Notes: a model not told the origin generated them from the sequence alone. 35,892 nt of DNA from Desulfobacteraceae bacterium (GCA_024230435.1 JAAERL010000060.1:1-35892), one strand, 5' to 3'. Shown: positions 25,639 through 34,709, numbered from the stretch's first letter. Numbers and translations: made by a program.

Positions 25639-26430
25639 ATGAAACCATTTTCCACCATCTCAGCCGAAACAAAAAAAAACATTCGTTACGTGTTAACGGA
25701 CATAGATGACACCCTGACCGTTGATGGCATCCTAGTCTCAGATATCTTTATCGCTATGGAACGTTTGAGGCAAGCCCGTATATTAGTCGTGCCAATTACC
25801 GGACGCCCCGCCGGATGGTGCGACCACATGGCGCGCATGTGGCCCATAGACGCTCTGGTGGGTGAAAACGGCGCCTTTTATTTTTATTATGATCAACAAG
25901 CTAAAATTATGCGCCGGCGGTACTGGAAAACACCCCTTGAACGCCATAGCGATGCTGCGGCCTTAAAAAAATTAGAATCATTGATTTTAGAGAAGGTGCC
26001 CGGTGCAATGGTATCGGCGGACCAGCGCTACCGTGAAGCCGATCTGGCCATAGATTTTTGTGAAGATGTGCCGCCCTTGCCAAAAGATAAAATTCAGCAG
26101 ATTGTTCGCTGCTTCCAGCAAGCAGGGGCCCGCGCTAAAATCAGTTCAATTCATGTAAACGGCTGGTTCGGCGACTATGATAAACTGTCTATGACCCGTC
26201 TGCTCTTTGCAGAAATCTTTAACTCGGATCTGGAACAAATAAAAAATCAGGTCCTGTATATTGGTGATTCGCCCAACGACGCCCCGATGTTCGCCTTTTT
26301 TAAAACCGCAGTAGGAGTGGCCAATGTCAGGGCATTCATAGACGACATCGATACCTTGCCGGCCTGGATTACAGAAAAAAAAGGCGGATACGGGTTTGCT
26401 GAAATGGTCGAAATTCTTTTAGCAAAATAA
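25639..26430 (+). CDS. HAD superfamily (type IIB) sugar-phosphatase-like hydrolase
   Basis: 263 residues. Motif I is LTDIDDTLT with the nucleophile Asp21 and the general acid Asp23; motif II is the Thr in VVPITGRPAGW; a Lys in the YDKLSMTRLL segment fits motif III; motif IV is YIGDSPNDAPMF. The large cap between motifs II and III (about residues 85-185) and the LVGENGAFYFYY stretch are typical of HAD-IIB enzymes such as trehalose-, sucrose- or mannosylglycerate-phosphate phosphatases and Cof-like proteins. The substrate is not determined. It is cytoplasmic, with no signal peptide. Confidence 0.85.
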   Translation: MKPFSTISAETKKNIRYVLTDIDDTLTVDGILVSDIFIAMERLRQARILVVPITGRPAGWCDHMARMWPIDALVGENGAFYFYYDQQAKIMRRRYWKTPLERHSDAAALKKLESLILEKVPGAMVSADQRYREADLAIDFCEDVPPLPKDKIQQIVRCFQQAGARAKISSIHVNGWFGDYDKLSMTRLLFAEIFNSDLEQIKNQVLYIGDSPNDAPMFAFFKTAVGVANVRAFIDDIDTLPAWITEKKGGYGFAEMVEILLAK

Positions 26431-26513
26431 TAAGCAATAGTATGGCGCCGGGCAGTTCATATATTTCGCGAGGCTTGAAAAACAAGTCATCGTGCCCGAT
26501 TTTCTCCGCTTGC

Positions 26514-27557
26514 TCAATATAGCTCTTTGCTTTTCAAAGTCAAAATCTCGTTCCATGGGATCAAAGGACAAGGGTAATCAGGAACTACCTCGGCATATAC
26601 GCGGCGGCAAAAATCATCAAATTGAGCATAACCATCGTCCAAATAAGACGCCAGATTATTTTCCAGGCTATCCGAATAAATATTACCGGCAGCAAATCGC
26701 CTGTGAATATCCACCAATTCGGGTAAGATGTCACCATTTTCTCTTATAACCAGTTGTTTAAGTTCCTTTTGGACCTTTCGATGACATTTTTTCCCATTAC
26801 AAACAAACGCCGTGCAAGGATGCTTTAACATTCTTGCACGGCTTTTATATGTCATGGATATTTTCAAACCCTTGTTGCTGTAGTAAACCGCCATATCGTT
26901 AAGTTTGATAAACAGGTTAGACAAAAATTCATGGCCCAGGGTTTTTTTTCTTAACTCAAATCCTCTGCCTATTCTCTCCAAAGGCTGGAACTGCAATTCC
27001 TGTGCTCCTGCATTATTCGCCCAGGATGCCAGCCAGGGCACGAAATCAAAATTATCAGTGCAAATGGTAACAACGATTTTCACTTCCAATCCCTGTTTGA
27101 CCAACCGGGCAATGGCATTTTCAGTTTTGTGGAAACAGCCGGGTGAATTTCTAAAAACATCGTGGTATGAACCAGGACCATCCACGCTGGTTACGATTCT
27201 AGCATTAATGTGCTTTAGTAGGAGTAAATGATCCTTATTTAAGAGTGTGGCATTGGTGGATAGTACAGTTGCAAATGCTTTTGACTGACAGCTTTCGAGC
27301 ACATCAAGGATATGAGGATACATTAAAGGCTCTCCGCCGCTAAGTTGAACGGATTTAACGCCCAGGTTGTGCGCTTCATCAAGCAGATCCATAACTGTTT
27401 TTATATGCAAAAGCTGATTGCCGCCTGACGAAGCGTCAAGGTAACAATGGCTGCAGGAAAGATTACAGCCATCTAAAAGATGAATCAGTAAATTTCCTGT
27501 CCTGGCAAGAAATTCAGCAATAGTTTCGGGTAGCCGTGGAACCGCCTGGTCATGCAT
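26514..27557 (-). CDS. Radical SAM enzyme with C-terminal Cys cluster
   Basis: 347 residues from the ATG at 27557; a TTG at 27569 would add four. The radical SAM cluster is Cys31-x3-Cys35-x2-Cys38 (CNLSCSHC), followed by VQLSGGEPLMYP (SAM-binding GGEP) and VLSTNATLL. A second Cys group near residue 250-265 (HPCTAFVCNGKKC) and later Cys (DDFC, YPC) suggest an auxiliary Fe-S cluster as in SPASM-like peptide- or protein-modifying enzymes. A beta segment (LVIRENGDILPELVDIH) is like those preceding SPASM Cys. The substrate is unknown. A small gene (27792-28106) lies upstream on the same strand, separated by a repeat A copy. Confidence 0.85.
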   Translation of the reverse strand: MHDQAVPRLPETIAEFLARTGNLLIHLLDGCNLSCSHCYLDASSGGNQLLHIKTVMDLLDEAHNLGVKSVQLSGGEPLMYPHILDVLESCQSKAFATVLSTNATLLNKDHLLLLKHINARIVTSVDGPGSYHDVFRNSPGCFHKTENAIARLVKQGLEVKIVVTICTDNFDFVPWLASWANNAGAQELQFQPLERIGRGFELRKKTLGHEFLSNLFIKLNDMAVYYSNKGLKISMTYKSRARMLKHPCTAFVCNGKKCHRKVQKELKQLVIRENGDILPELVDIHRRFAAGNIYSDSLENNLASYLDDGYAQFDDFCRRVYAEVVPDYPCPLIPWNEILTLKSKELY

Positions 27558-27615
27558 ATTTTTAACCAATTTTTTTTAATTTAATAATTCTGATTATAAT
27601 TAACTTCCAAGTCTC

Positions 27616-27795
27616 TTAGGCGATTGCCGGAAAAGAATATACCAGATTGAGCTTCGATTTTTTTTCGTATTCAAGGTGCGCCAAATTTTTGCTGATCAGT
27701 TTGCATACTTTACGTATTCGTACCTTTGGCATAACGCAGAAGACGGGAAAAAAGACATACAAGATGGTATATTCTTTAACTGTAAATCGCCTTAA
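27616..27795. repeat. Palindromic repeat A, complete long copy
   Basis: 180 bp bounded by TTAGGCGATT and AATCGCCTTAA. It matches the copy at 20050-20213 but carries about 16 extra bases near the centre (around TTTGCTGATCAG), as does the copy at the right end of the window. It separates the radical SAM gene from the small gene upstream, and its last bases supply that gene's stop codon. Confidence 0.85.
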
Positions 27796-28106
27796 GTCAT
27801 AATCTTCGTGTCTAATCGTACGTTTTTTTCGAGACGCTTAACCTGGTTTTTAATTTTATCTATTGATTCGGTAACATGCCAAATCGGCGGCCGCGGACCC
27901 GTACCGTATTCATCTCCTTCCCAAAGAATTATTTCCGTGTTTATGGATGATACACTTTCTTCAACAAGTTTGCTTTTCAAATCAGCGGCGAAAATCTGTG
28001 TAACACGCTCTACAAAGTGTTCAAGCTTTCCTGAAGATACTATTCTGTCAATTTGTGAGGGATCAATCTTCAAGCTGATTAAACCGATTTCCTGAGATTC
28101 TCTCAT
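27792..28106 (-). CDS. Small protein of unknown function upstream of radical SAM gene
   Basis: 104 residues with an excellent ribosome binding site (AAAGGAGG, 5 bases before the ATG), so likely a real gene. It has no signal peptide or Cys. It opens with GLISLKIDPSQIDRIV, continues with an amphipathic helix (LEHFVERVTQIFAADLKSKL), then EGDEYGTGPRPPIWHV, and ends in a basic coiled coil (KIKNQVKRLEKNV). No family recognised. The stop codon TAA overlaps the edge of repeat A, so the C-terminus may have been changed by the insertion. Its position before a radical SAM gene leaves open that it is a substrate or partner protein; this is speculation. Confidence 0.6.
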   Translation of the reverse strand: MRESQEIGLISLKIDPSQIDRIVSSGKLEHFVERVTQIFAADLKSKLVEESVSSINTEIILWEGDEYGTGPRPPIWHVTESIDKIKNQVKRLEKNVRLDTKIMT

Positions 28107-28663
28107 GTCGCCTCCTTTAGGGCCTTGGAAAATTTAAATCCGCTAATCTTGCTTGCTCTGATCTATATTGGCTTTGAATCCGTTTTCTTCGTTGCGGCAA
28201 TGCGCACAGACAATCAGTATATAATCAGTATGCACCCATTGACGCGCCTTAAAAACGAATCCAAATTCGGCGCAATACCGGAACATTAAAATTTTCCAAA
28301 ACTCTTACTTTTAGGTTGATATTCATACACCAGGGCAATAATCAAAACCATACCCCGGAATACATGCGATTGGACTGAATCAAGATATATTGAACCAGGA
28401 TATACAAAATCAAGATATACAAATTTTCGTAAGAACGGCTTATTTTGACTTCAACTGGACGGGATGCGAGTATCGATCCGGAAAAGTTAATCACTTGTTA
28501 ATCCATAGATACTAATTTATTTATATATATGAAAAAAAGTTAAATAGCTATTGCCAAAACCGGTTTTTAAAAAATTATGTATTTTTTTTGCTCCGACTTG
28601 TCATTTGCAATCTATAAATGATAGGAAATCGCAGCATCAATGTTGCAGATTAAAGGAGACCCA
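28107..28663. other. Divergent intergenic region with repeat B
   Basis: About 560 bases between the small minus-strand gene and the thioesterase gene. It contains repeat B copy 2 (28164-28277) and otherwise AT-rich sequence with short direct repeats of ATATACAA-type words (28386-28430). No gene was found. Confidence 0.4.
28164..28277. repeat. Palindromic repeat B, copy 2
   Basis: Imperfect palindrome running from TATATTGG to CGGCGCAATA. The left arm (TTGAATCCGTTTTCTTCG, TTGCGGCAATGCGC) pairs with the right arm (ATTGACGCGCC, TTAAAAACGAATCCAAAT). It matches 8391-8493 over most of its length; a TATAATCAGTATGCAC centre differs slightly, with a short tandem of ATCAGTAT. Confidence 0.7.
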
Positions 28664-29068
28664 ATGTTACACGAAACAGAAATCAAAATCAGAGGCTATC
28701 ACATAGATGTTTTCGGGCATGTAAACAATGCCCGCCATCTTGAATTCCTGGAAGAGGCACGCTGGTCCATTCTCGAAGAGCGCATCGGATTGGATTGGCT
28801 TTTTAAAAACGCTTATTTATTTGTTGTGGTCAATATCAACATCAACTACCGGCGGCCTGCTTTTATGGATGAAAGCCTCATCATCGAAACAACCCTGAGC
28901 TCGCATAGAACACGCAGCGCAATTCTTACTCAAACGGCAAAATTAAAAGGAAGCGATAAAGTCGTAACCGATGCCAAAATCACTTTTGTGATTTTGAACA
29001 CAAACACCCAAAAGCCCCTTAAACTGGAAGGTCCGCTGCTGAAAACGATAAGAAAAATGCAAGCCTGA
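28664..29068 (+). CDS. Acyl-CoA thioesterase, hotdog fold (YbgC/FadM type)
   Basis: 134 residues from the ATG at 28664, chosen because AAAGGAG (28652-28658) lies 5 bases upstream; an earlier in-frame ATG at 28640 lacks a ribosome binding site. The catalytic region is IDVFGHVNNARHLEFLEEARW with Asp15, His19 and Asn21-Asn22, the 4-hydroxybenzoyl-CoA thioesterase/YbgC pattern, followed by the NININYRRPAFMDESLII strand typical of the fold. It would hydrolyse acyl-CoA or acyl-ACP thioesters in the cytoplasm; the chain specificity is not evident. No neighbouring gene suggests a pathway. Confidence 0.9.
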   Translation: MLHETEIKIRGYHIDVFGHVNNARHLEFLEEARWSILEERIGLDWLFKNAYLFVVVNININYRRPAFMDESLIIETTLSSHRTRSAILTQTAKLKGSDKVVTDAKITFVILNTNTQKPLKLEGPLLKTIRKMQA

Positions 29069-29078
29069 TTATAATGGT

Positions 29079-29666
29079 TTAGGCTCTTGAGAAGAGAAAA
29101 TCATTGTGGCAGTTCACCAGATCCATATTGGGGCATCGGCCCAGGCATTAGCTTAAAAGACGGCATTACCGGCAAGCGCGGTTTGATAAGGCATTTTGGG
29201 CTGTTTTTAAGTGGCGCGCTTCCGCGCGTTTGCTTTTCCAGATCTCTTTGAGGCTCTCGCTGCCCAGGCTTTCCATTACTTCTCCGAGAAGAAATGTACA
29301 GGCAATAGCGTTTCAGAACCGGTAACAAAGTATCGGTTAAATGCATCCCATTGGTTGTATGGTTAGCAACGATGCCTTTTTGATAACACAACGCGAGCAT
29401 CTGCGCCAATTGGGGATGAAGCAATGGCTCGCCTCCGCTAATGGCCATTTGACAAACACCGCACTCACCTGCCTGAAAGACTGCCCGCTCAATATCTTCA
29501 TAGCTGATATGCTTGCCACCAGGTGAAGAACCGGCATAACAATGAGGGCATTGCATGTGACATTGTCCGGTTATTGCACCGTTACCGGACTTTAAAGACG
29601 GCAGAGGCGCATCGGGTTTCGGTCTGGCCCATTGCAGCAGACGAGGATGAATCGCTGGATAATCTT
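29079..29666 (-). pseudogene. Radical SAM gene with internal deletion and frameshift
   Basis: The minus-strand frame just after a TAA at 29667-29669 reads YPAIHPRLLQWARPKPDAP, then GQCHMQCPHCYAG (the CxxxCxxC cluster) and AISGGEPLLHPQL (SAM-binding GGEP), up to LLPVLKRYC. There the frame is lost, and a different frame continues with SLKEIWKSKRAEARHLK and CLGRCPNMDLVNCHND, which is the C-terminal SPASM-like Cys region of such enzymes (with two stops). About 200 residues between are deleted. No start codon precedes the first part. The intact gene would have been a roughly 350-400 residue SPASM radical SAM enzyme, not the same as its neighbours at 26514 and 34710. Confidence 0.75.
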
Positions 29667-29817
29667 AAAAGTACGAATCAGTGAACATGGTATCACCAGT
29701 GCCCGCCAATCAAGCATTCGCGTACTGCCTCTGCCGGATTGGTCTAGGTCTGTAATCCAAGGCCTTCTATGCAAAAAATGAAATTGATGGTATATACAAA
29801 TTTTTTAGGAAGTTGAA

Positions 29818-30780
29818 ATGTCTCTAATTGTAAAAATGATTTTCGGCGCACATCTTTACGGCACAGCCACCGATGACTCGGATGTTGATTATAGAGGTGT
29901 TTTTTTGCCCACCCGTGAGCAAATCCTGCTGGGTAAAATACCCAAAAGCAAAAGTTTTTCAACCGGTAACGACGTTTCCAAAAACAACCCGGATGACATT
30001 GACCAGGATTTTTATTCCCTTCATCATTTCATCAAACTGGCCTGTGAAGGCCAAACCGTTGCAATGGATATGCTGCACGCAATCGATGAAACCCTGATCG
30101 TTAATTCCGAAATCTGGCAGCAAATAATCCGTCAACGTCATCGTTTTTATTCAAAAAATCTCAAGGCTTTTATCGATTACGCCCGCAGGCAGACCGCCAA
30201 GTACGGCATAAAGGGGTCACGATTAAACTCCGCCTCCAAAGTACTGGAATTGCTGAACACTAAAAATCCCGAACATAAATTACGCACAATATGGGATCAA
30301 TTGCCCAGAATTGAACACTGCTGCGGCAAGGGCAAAGACCCCAACGGCATGCGATTGTACCAGGTTTGCGGGAAAACCTTTCAGGAATCCGCTGCAATTG
30401 GATATGTGGCCGCCATCATTGAAAAATTCTATGACGACTACGGGCACAGGGCAAAGCTTGCGACGAAGAATAAAAATATAGATTGGAAAGCGGTTTCGCA
30501 TGCGATGCGGGCTGCAATACAGGTCAGAGAAATCCTGACACTGAACACAATCAGGTACCCTCTAAAGGATGCGCCTTATTTATTAAAGGTTAAGCAAGGC
30601 CTGTTAGACTATGGCTCAGAAGTGGCCCCAAAACTGGAATCATTAATGGACGAAGTTGAAGGACTCATCGACAAAAGCAGCCTGCCGGAAAAAACCGATA
30701 CGGCATACTGGGACCAATTTATTTGCGAAACCCTTGAAGCACATCACTTCAGAAAAGTTAAAAAATATAAAAAAATATAA
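29818..30780 (+). CDS. RlaP-like nucleotidyltransferase (YcgL/PF10127 type)
   Basis: 320 residues, with AGGAAG just upstream of the ATG. The N-terminus has the polymerase-beta nucleotidyltransferase signature in short form: MIFGAHLYGTAT, then Asp22-x-Asp24 (DSDVDYRG) as metal ligands. A helical region follows, with a DQDFYSLHHFIKLACEGQ segment that fits the third-acid position, YARRQTAKYGIKG and later helices typical of this predicted nucleotidyltransferase family (RlaP, linked by annotation to RNA repair). The reaction is unproven; nucleotide transfer to an RNA or protein is expected. Its stop codon is immediately followed by the recQ ATG, so the two are co-transcribed. Confidence 0.82.
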   Translation: MSLIVKMIFGAHLYGTATDDSDVDYRGVFLPTREQILLGKIPKSKSFSTGNDVSKNNPDDIDQDFYSLHHFIKLACEGQTVAMDMLHAIDETLIVNSEIWQQIIRQRHRFYSKNLKAFIDYARRQTAKYGIKGSRLNSASKVLELLNTKNPEHKLRTIWDQLPRIEHCCGKGKDPNGMRLYQVCGKTFQESAAIGYVAAIIEKFYDDYGHRAKLATKNKNIDWKAVSHAMRAAIQVREILTLNTIRYPLKDAPYLLKVKQGLLDYGSEVAPKLESLMDEVEGLIDKSSLPEKTDTAYWDQFICETLEAHHFRKVKKYKKI

Positions 30781-32712
30781 ATGATAAATTCAACCCAAAC
30801 GATTGACCATACCCTCAAGAAGACCTTCGAATTCAACGCCTTTAAACCGGGTCAACGGCAGGTGGCCGAGCTTGTGTCATCCGGCAAATCCGCTGTAGCA
30901 ATATTCCCAACTGGTGCGGGAAAATCCCTTTGTTACCAGTTACCTGCCCTTCATGAGCCCGGCATGACCCTTGTGATTTCCCCATTGCTGTCTCTTATGA
31001 AAGACCAGGTTGAGTTTCTGCAGTCTAAAAACATTGCCGCTGCAAAACTTGATTCGGGCCTGCCTTCCCGCCAGTATCGTCAAATCCTGGAGGCGGCGCG
31101 GCTGGGGGATTTGAAAATATTGATGATTGCGGTGGAGCGGTTCAAGAATGAACGTTTCAGAACCCAGCTACGGCAAATGAACATATCGTTACTGGTCGTA
31201 GATGAGGCCCATTGCATTTCCGAGTGGGGGCACAATTTCAGACCCGACTACCTGAAAATTCCCCATTTTCAAAAAGAATTCAACATTAACAAAACGCTGC
31301 TGCTCACTGCCACAGCCACCTCCAAAGTGATCAGCGATATGTGTGAAAAATTTTCCATTTCCCAAGAGCATGTGGTCAAGACCGGATTCTATCGTAAAAA
31401 CCTTTTCCTGCGAATACGGCCTGTTTTGGAAAAAGATAAAGACAGCTTGCTGCGGCAAGTGCTTGCAGGCAAACCTGCTGGACCGGCCATTGTTTATGTA
31501 ACCCTGCAAAAAACAGCGGAAAATGTGGCCCGCATGCTGCAACAGCATGGGTTTGACGCCGAGGCCTATCATGCCGGTATGAAAAACGAGCAGCGTGAAG
31601 ACATTCAGAACCGGTTCATGGCCGGTAAAAATGGTATCGTTACCGCTACAATCGCTTTCGGCATGGGAATTGACAAGCAAGACATCCGCAAGGTAATTCA
31701 CTACGATCTGCCAAAATCCATGGAAGGTTACAGCCAGGAAATCGGCCGCGCCGGGCGGGATCAAGAGCCCTGCTTATGCTGCATGCTGGCCAATCGGAGC
31801 GGCATAGCGCTATTGGAAAATTTTGTCTACGGAGACACTCCCGCCCGCCGGGGCATCTACCACGTGTTAAACCTGATCAAGCAATCGCAGCAACCTTTCT
31901 TTGAAGTCCGCGCCCACTCACTTAGCAAAGAATCCGATATCCGGCTGCTGCCCCTGAAAACCCTGCTGGTTTACCTGGAAATGGAAAAAATCATTTCCCC
32001 CCAATACACCTATTTTGAAAAATATTCTTTCCAATACATCAAAACCGCACAGGAAATCATCAACACTTTCCAGGGGAAAAGAAAGCAGTTTGTACACACC
32101 ATTTTTAAATATGCCAAACCGGCAAAAACATGGTCTCATTTGAACATAGACGCAGTGATCGAAGAGTCCGGTTCGCAGCGTCAGCGTGTTTTGACGGCGT
32201 TGGAATACTTTAACGAAAAAAGATGGATTCATCTTCAGCCCAAGTTAGCAGTGGAGGTATTTACCATTGACAATCCGGGCTTTAACATCGGCGCTACCGC
32301 AGACAAGCTTACAAAACTCTTTAAAAATAAAGAAAAAAAAGATGTTGACCGAATTCACGCCATGCTCGAAATGTTTGAAAAACCACAATGCCTGGCGAAA
32401 AGCTTATCCGCATTTTTCGGTGAAAATCTGGATACTGACTGCGCCCGATGCTCGGTCTGCTTGCAGCACCCGCCAATTATTTTACCGGCCCATGAACTGC
32501 CGCCCCTGGAAAATCATGATGCGGCGGCACTGTTGCAACCCCTTAAAGAAAAGGCGCTTCCCGATCTGTCAGCGGATCTTGCCACACGCTTTTTATGCGG
32601 CATCAATACACCTCGCTTAGCTCAATATAAAGCCAAAGAAATGCCCGGTTTCGGAAAACTGGAGCAATATTCATTCAAAGTCATCGAGCAGTGGGTAACG
32701 GCAAAGCTATAA
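30781..32712 (+). CDS. recQ: RecQ-family ATP-dependent DNA helicase
   Basis: 643 residues. It begins at the base after the nucleotidyltransferase stop and lacks its own ribosome binding site, indicating translational coupling. Motif 0 is FKPGQRQ; Walker A is PTGAGKS with Lys48; Walker B is DEAH at 141-144, then CISEWGHNFRP (RecQ aromatic loop) and TATATS (motif III). Helicase domain 2 has AYHAGM, TIAFGMGIDKQDIRKVIHYDLPKS and QEIGRAGRD (motif VI). The RecQ zinc site is Cys537, Cys554, Cys557 and Cys560. A short C-terminal tail (ATRFLCGINTPRL) replaces a canonical HRDC domain. It unwinds DNA 3' to 5' in repair; the pairing with an RlaP-like enzyme is unusual. Confidence 0.93.
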   Translation: MINSTQTIDHTLKKTFEFNAFKPGQRQVAELVSSGKSAVAIFPTGAGKSLCYQLPALHEPGMTLVISPLLSLMKDQVEFLQSKNIAAAKLDSGLPSRQYRQILEAARLGDLKILMIAVERFKNERFRTQLRQMNISLLVVDEAHCISEWGHNFRPDYLKIPHFQKEFNINKTLLLTATATSKVISDMCEKFSISQEHVVKTGFYRKNLFLRIRPVLEKDKDSLLRQVLAGKPAGPAIVYVTLQKTAENVARMLQQHGFDAEAYHAGMKNEQREDIQNRFMAGKNGIVTATIAFGMGIDKQDIRKVIHYDLPKSMEGYSQEIGRAGRDQEPCLCCMLANRSGIALLENFVYGDTPARRGIYHVLNLIKQSQQPFFEVRAHSLSKESDIRLLPLKTLLVYLEMEKIISPQYTYFEKYSFQYIKTAQEIINTFQGKRKQFVHTIFKYAKPAKTWSHLNIDAVIEESGSQRQRVLTALEYFNEKRWIHLQPKLAVEVFTIDNPGFNIGATADKLTKLFKNKEKKDVDRIHAMLEMFEKPQCLAKSLSAFFGENLDTDCARCSVCLQHPPIILPAHELPPLENHDAAALLQPLKEKALPDLSADLATRFLCGINTPRLAQYKAKEMPGFGKLEQYSFKVIEQWVTAKL

Positions 32713-32935
32713 GTGCCTTATTCTCAACGTTATCTGCTGTTCATTTTTTTGGCATCCAAATTCAAAAATGTGTTTCATTTGTTTCTCCAGATATGCGCTT
32801 AAACCGGCAACTGCCTATATTTTCTAAAATTTTGAAATATTGAAAAAAAATTATTTTTGGCGCCAGTTTTGCTGAACATTTGCTATCCTATTGTTAAAAA
32901 CCAAATAATGTGAATCCATAAAGGAAAACAAAAAC

Positions 32936-34678
32936 ATGAAAAGCATAGCGATATTTATCGGTTTGTTCATGGCCGCCATAATGATAACCTGCTGCGGCGG
33001 CTCAGGCAGTGGCGGCGGCTCAGGCAACTCGGCTTCGACAGGCACGACCGGTGGCGGCAGCACCGGTGGCCAAACCAATCCGGTGTGTGTTCCAGCGGCA
33101 ATCACGGCAGATGTTCAGGCGCCGGTGTTTGTTCGTAACCTTAGCGGCCAGACAAGCTGGTTCGCCTCGCCCATAGTAGCCGACCTTGACGGGGACAATG
33201 AAAATGAACTGATTGCCGCTTACTACTCTGTTTATGTTTTCAGCGCAACCGGCGACTTGCTTGACCGGGCCGATGGCAACGGAGCGCGTATTTACGCACC
33301 CCACGTTGTCACCGATTTAGAAGGAGACGGCATCTATGAAATTGCCTGCGGCCAAAGCAGCGAAGTATATGTCTATGAGTGGCGCAATGGTGAACTTAAC
33401 CTCAAATCCGGCTGGCCCGCAGACACTGATACTGCCGGAAATTCTCCCGAAATCCGCGGCATGGCGGCGGCAGATCTGGACGGTAACGGTACAATTGAAA
33501 TCGTCGTAACCAATACAAACGGCAGCGGGGCCCAGGTGTTTGCCTTCAACAGCGAAGGCGGGCTGTATCAACCCGCGGGCGTATCTTATCCTGCCTGGCC
33601 GCGCTACAATACCCTGTCCGGAACCGGCGGAGACGCCGGCCGTAACGGTCCGGGCCATAACGGCTATGGCTGCTATGGCTTGAACGTGGGCATCGGCGGC
33701 ATCGACGATGACCCGGAACTGGAAATCATTGTCACCTATGACAACCATCATATCCAAGTTTTCGATCATGACGGGGTAGCCCACAACGCATCTGCGTATT
33801 TTACCAACCGGTCCAGCAGCTACCAGGGCAACCCCTTGACCTGGGGGCAATTTATCCGCTGGGCTGACCCGCTGGTGGAAAAAAATCACTACAACCTTCA
33901 TACAGGCGACTGGCCTCACCCGGACAACCAGGAGTGGCTTCAGTGGACCCAATCGCCGCCAAACGTGGCGGATATAGACGGCGATGGCGACAACGAGGTA
34001 ATCGGCATTCCCAATGTGGAAAGATACACCCCCTATGTCACCCAGGCATATGCCGTTATGGTGCTTGAAGGCACATACGGCGACGGTCAGCGCAGCGCCC
34101 GCAGATTGACCGGATGGGAAAACCTACCCAGGGGCGATGCGCCCATTGATGTTGAAGGTTGGTATCCGCCCAGCACGCCGCCCGCGCCCGCAACGGTGAA
34201 CATTCAGGGTGATTCGAGGCCTGAAATCGTAGTGACCCTTAACGATGGTTTTGTATATGCCTTTGACGCCGAAGCCACGGAACTTTGGCGTTACAATTTC
34301 ACTCATGGCAAGCCGATAATGTTTGCTTCAGAAGTCATGGCTGCGGACCTAAATCGGGACGGCTCACCAGAGTTGATTTTTTCAACCTTCGGTGATCCCA
34401 ACGAACTCGACTCCGGCCACCTGGTGATCCTGGCTGCCAACGGCGCTGTATTGCATGATATTGCCCTGCCCAACGCCGGTCAAAACGGCAACGGCAACGG
34501 CGCTCCCGCCGCCCCGGCCATTGCGGACCTGGATGGAGACGGACAACTCGAAATTATGGTGCAGACCTTTGAACATGGCATGGATATCTTCACCGTGCCA
34601 GGGTCCGGTTGTGACTGTCTGTTGTGGGCTACAGCCCGTGGCGGCCCCCTTCGGATGGGATCACCAAACGGCAATTAA
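32936..34678 (+). CDS. FG-GAP/VCBS-repeat lipoprotein (beta-propeller)
   Basis: 580 residues with AAAGGA upstream of the ATG. A hydrophobic N-terminus ends in a lipobox-like ITCC, followed by a long Gly/Ser/Thr linker (about residues 20-48), as in surface lipoproteins. The rest is built of FG-GAP-like repeats with DxDxDG-type calcium loops at about residues 83 (DLDGDNEN), 127 (DLEGDG), 180 (DLDGNG), 346 (DIDGDGDN), 471 (DLNRDG) and 531 (DLDGDG), each followed by an E-I/L-I/V strand. A calcium-stabilised beta-propeller on the cell surface, used in binding or adhesion, is the likely product. It is convergent with the radical SAM gene at 34710. Confidence 0.88.
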   Translation: MKSIAIFIGLFMAAIMITCCGGSGSGGGSGNSASTGTTGGGSTGGQTNPVCVPAAITADVQAPVFVRNLSGQTSWFASPIVADLDGDNENELIAAYYSVYVFSATGDLLDRADGNGARIYAPHVVTDLEGDGIYEIACGQSSEVYVYEWRNGELNLKSGWPADTDTAGNSPEIRGMAAADLDGNGTIEIVVTNTNGSGAQVFAFNSEGGLYQPAGVSYPAWPRYNTLSGTGGDAGRNGPGHNGYGCYGLNVGIGGIDDDPELEIIVTYDNHHIQVFDHDGVAHNASAYFTNRSSSYQGNPLTWGQFIRWADPLVEKNHYNLHTGDWPHPDNQEWLQWTQSPPNVADIDGDGDNEVIGIPNVERYTPYVTQAYAVMVLEGTYGDGQRSARRLTGWENLPRGDAPIDVEGWYPPSTPPAPATVNIQGDSRPEIVVTLNDGFVYAFDAEATELWRYNFTHGKPIMFASEVMAADLNRDGSPELIFSTFGDPNELDSGHLVILAANGAVLHDIALPNAGQNGNGNGAPAAPAIADLDGDGQLEIMVQTFEHGMDIFTVPGSGCDCLLWATARGGPLRMGSPNGN

Positions 34679-34709
34679 AATCGTGGGAGTTGGTCTTTAC
34701 CGTGGTTAA

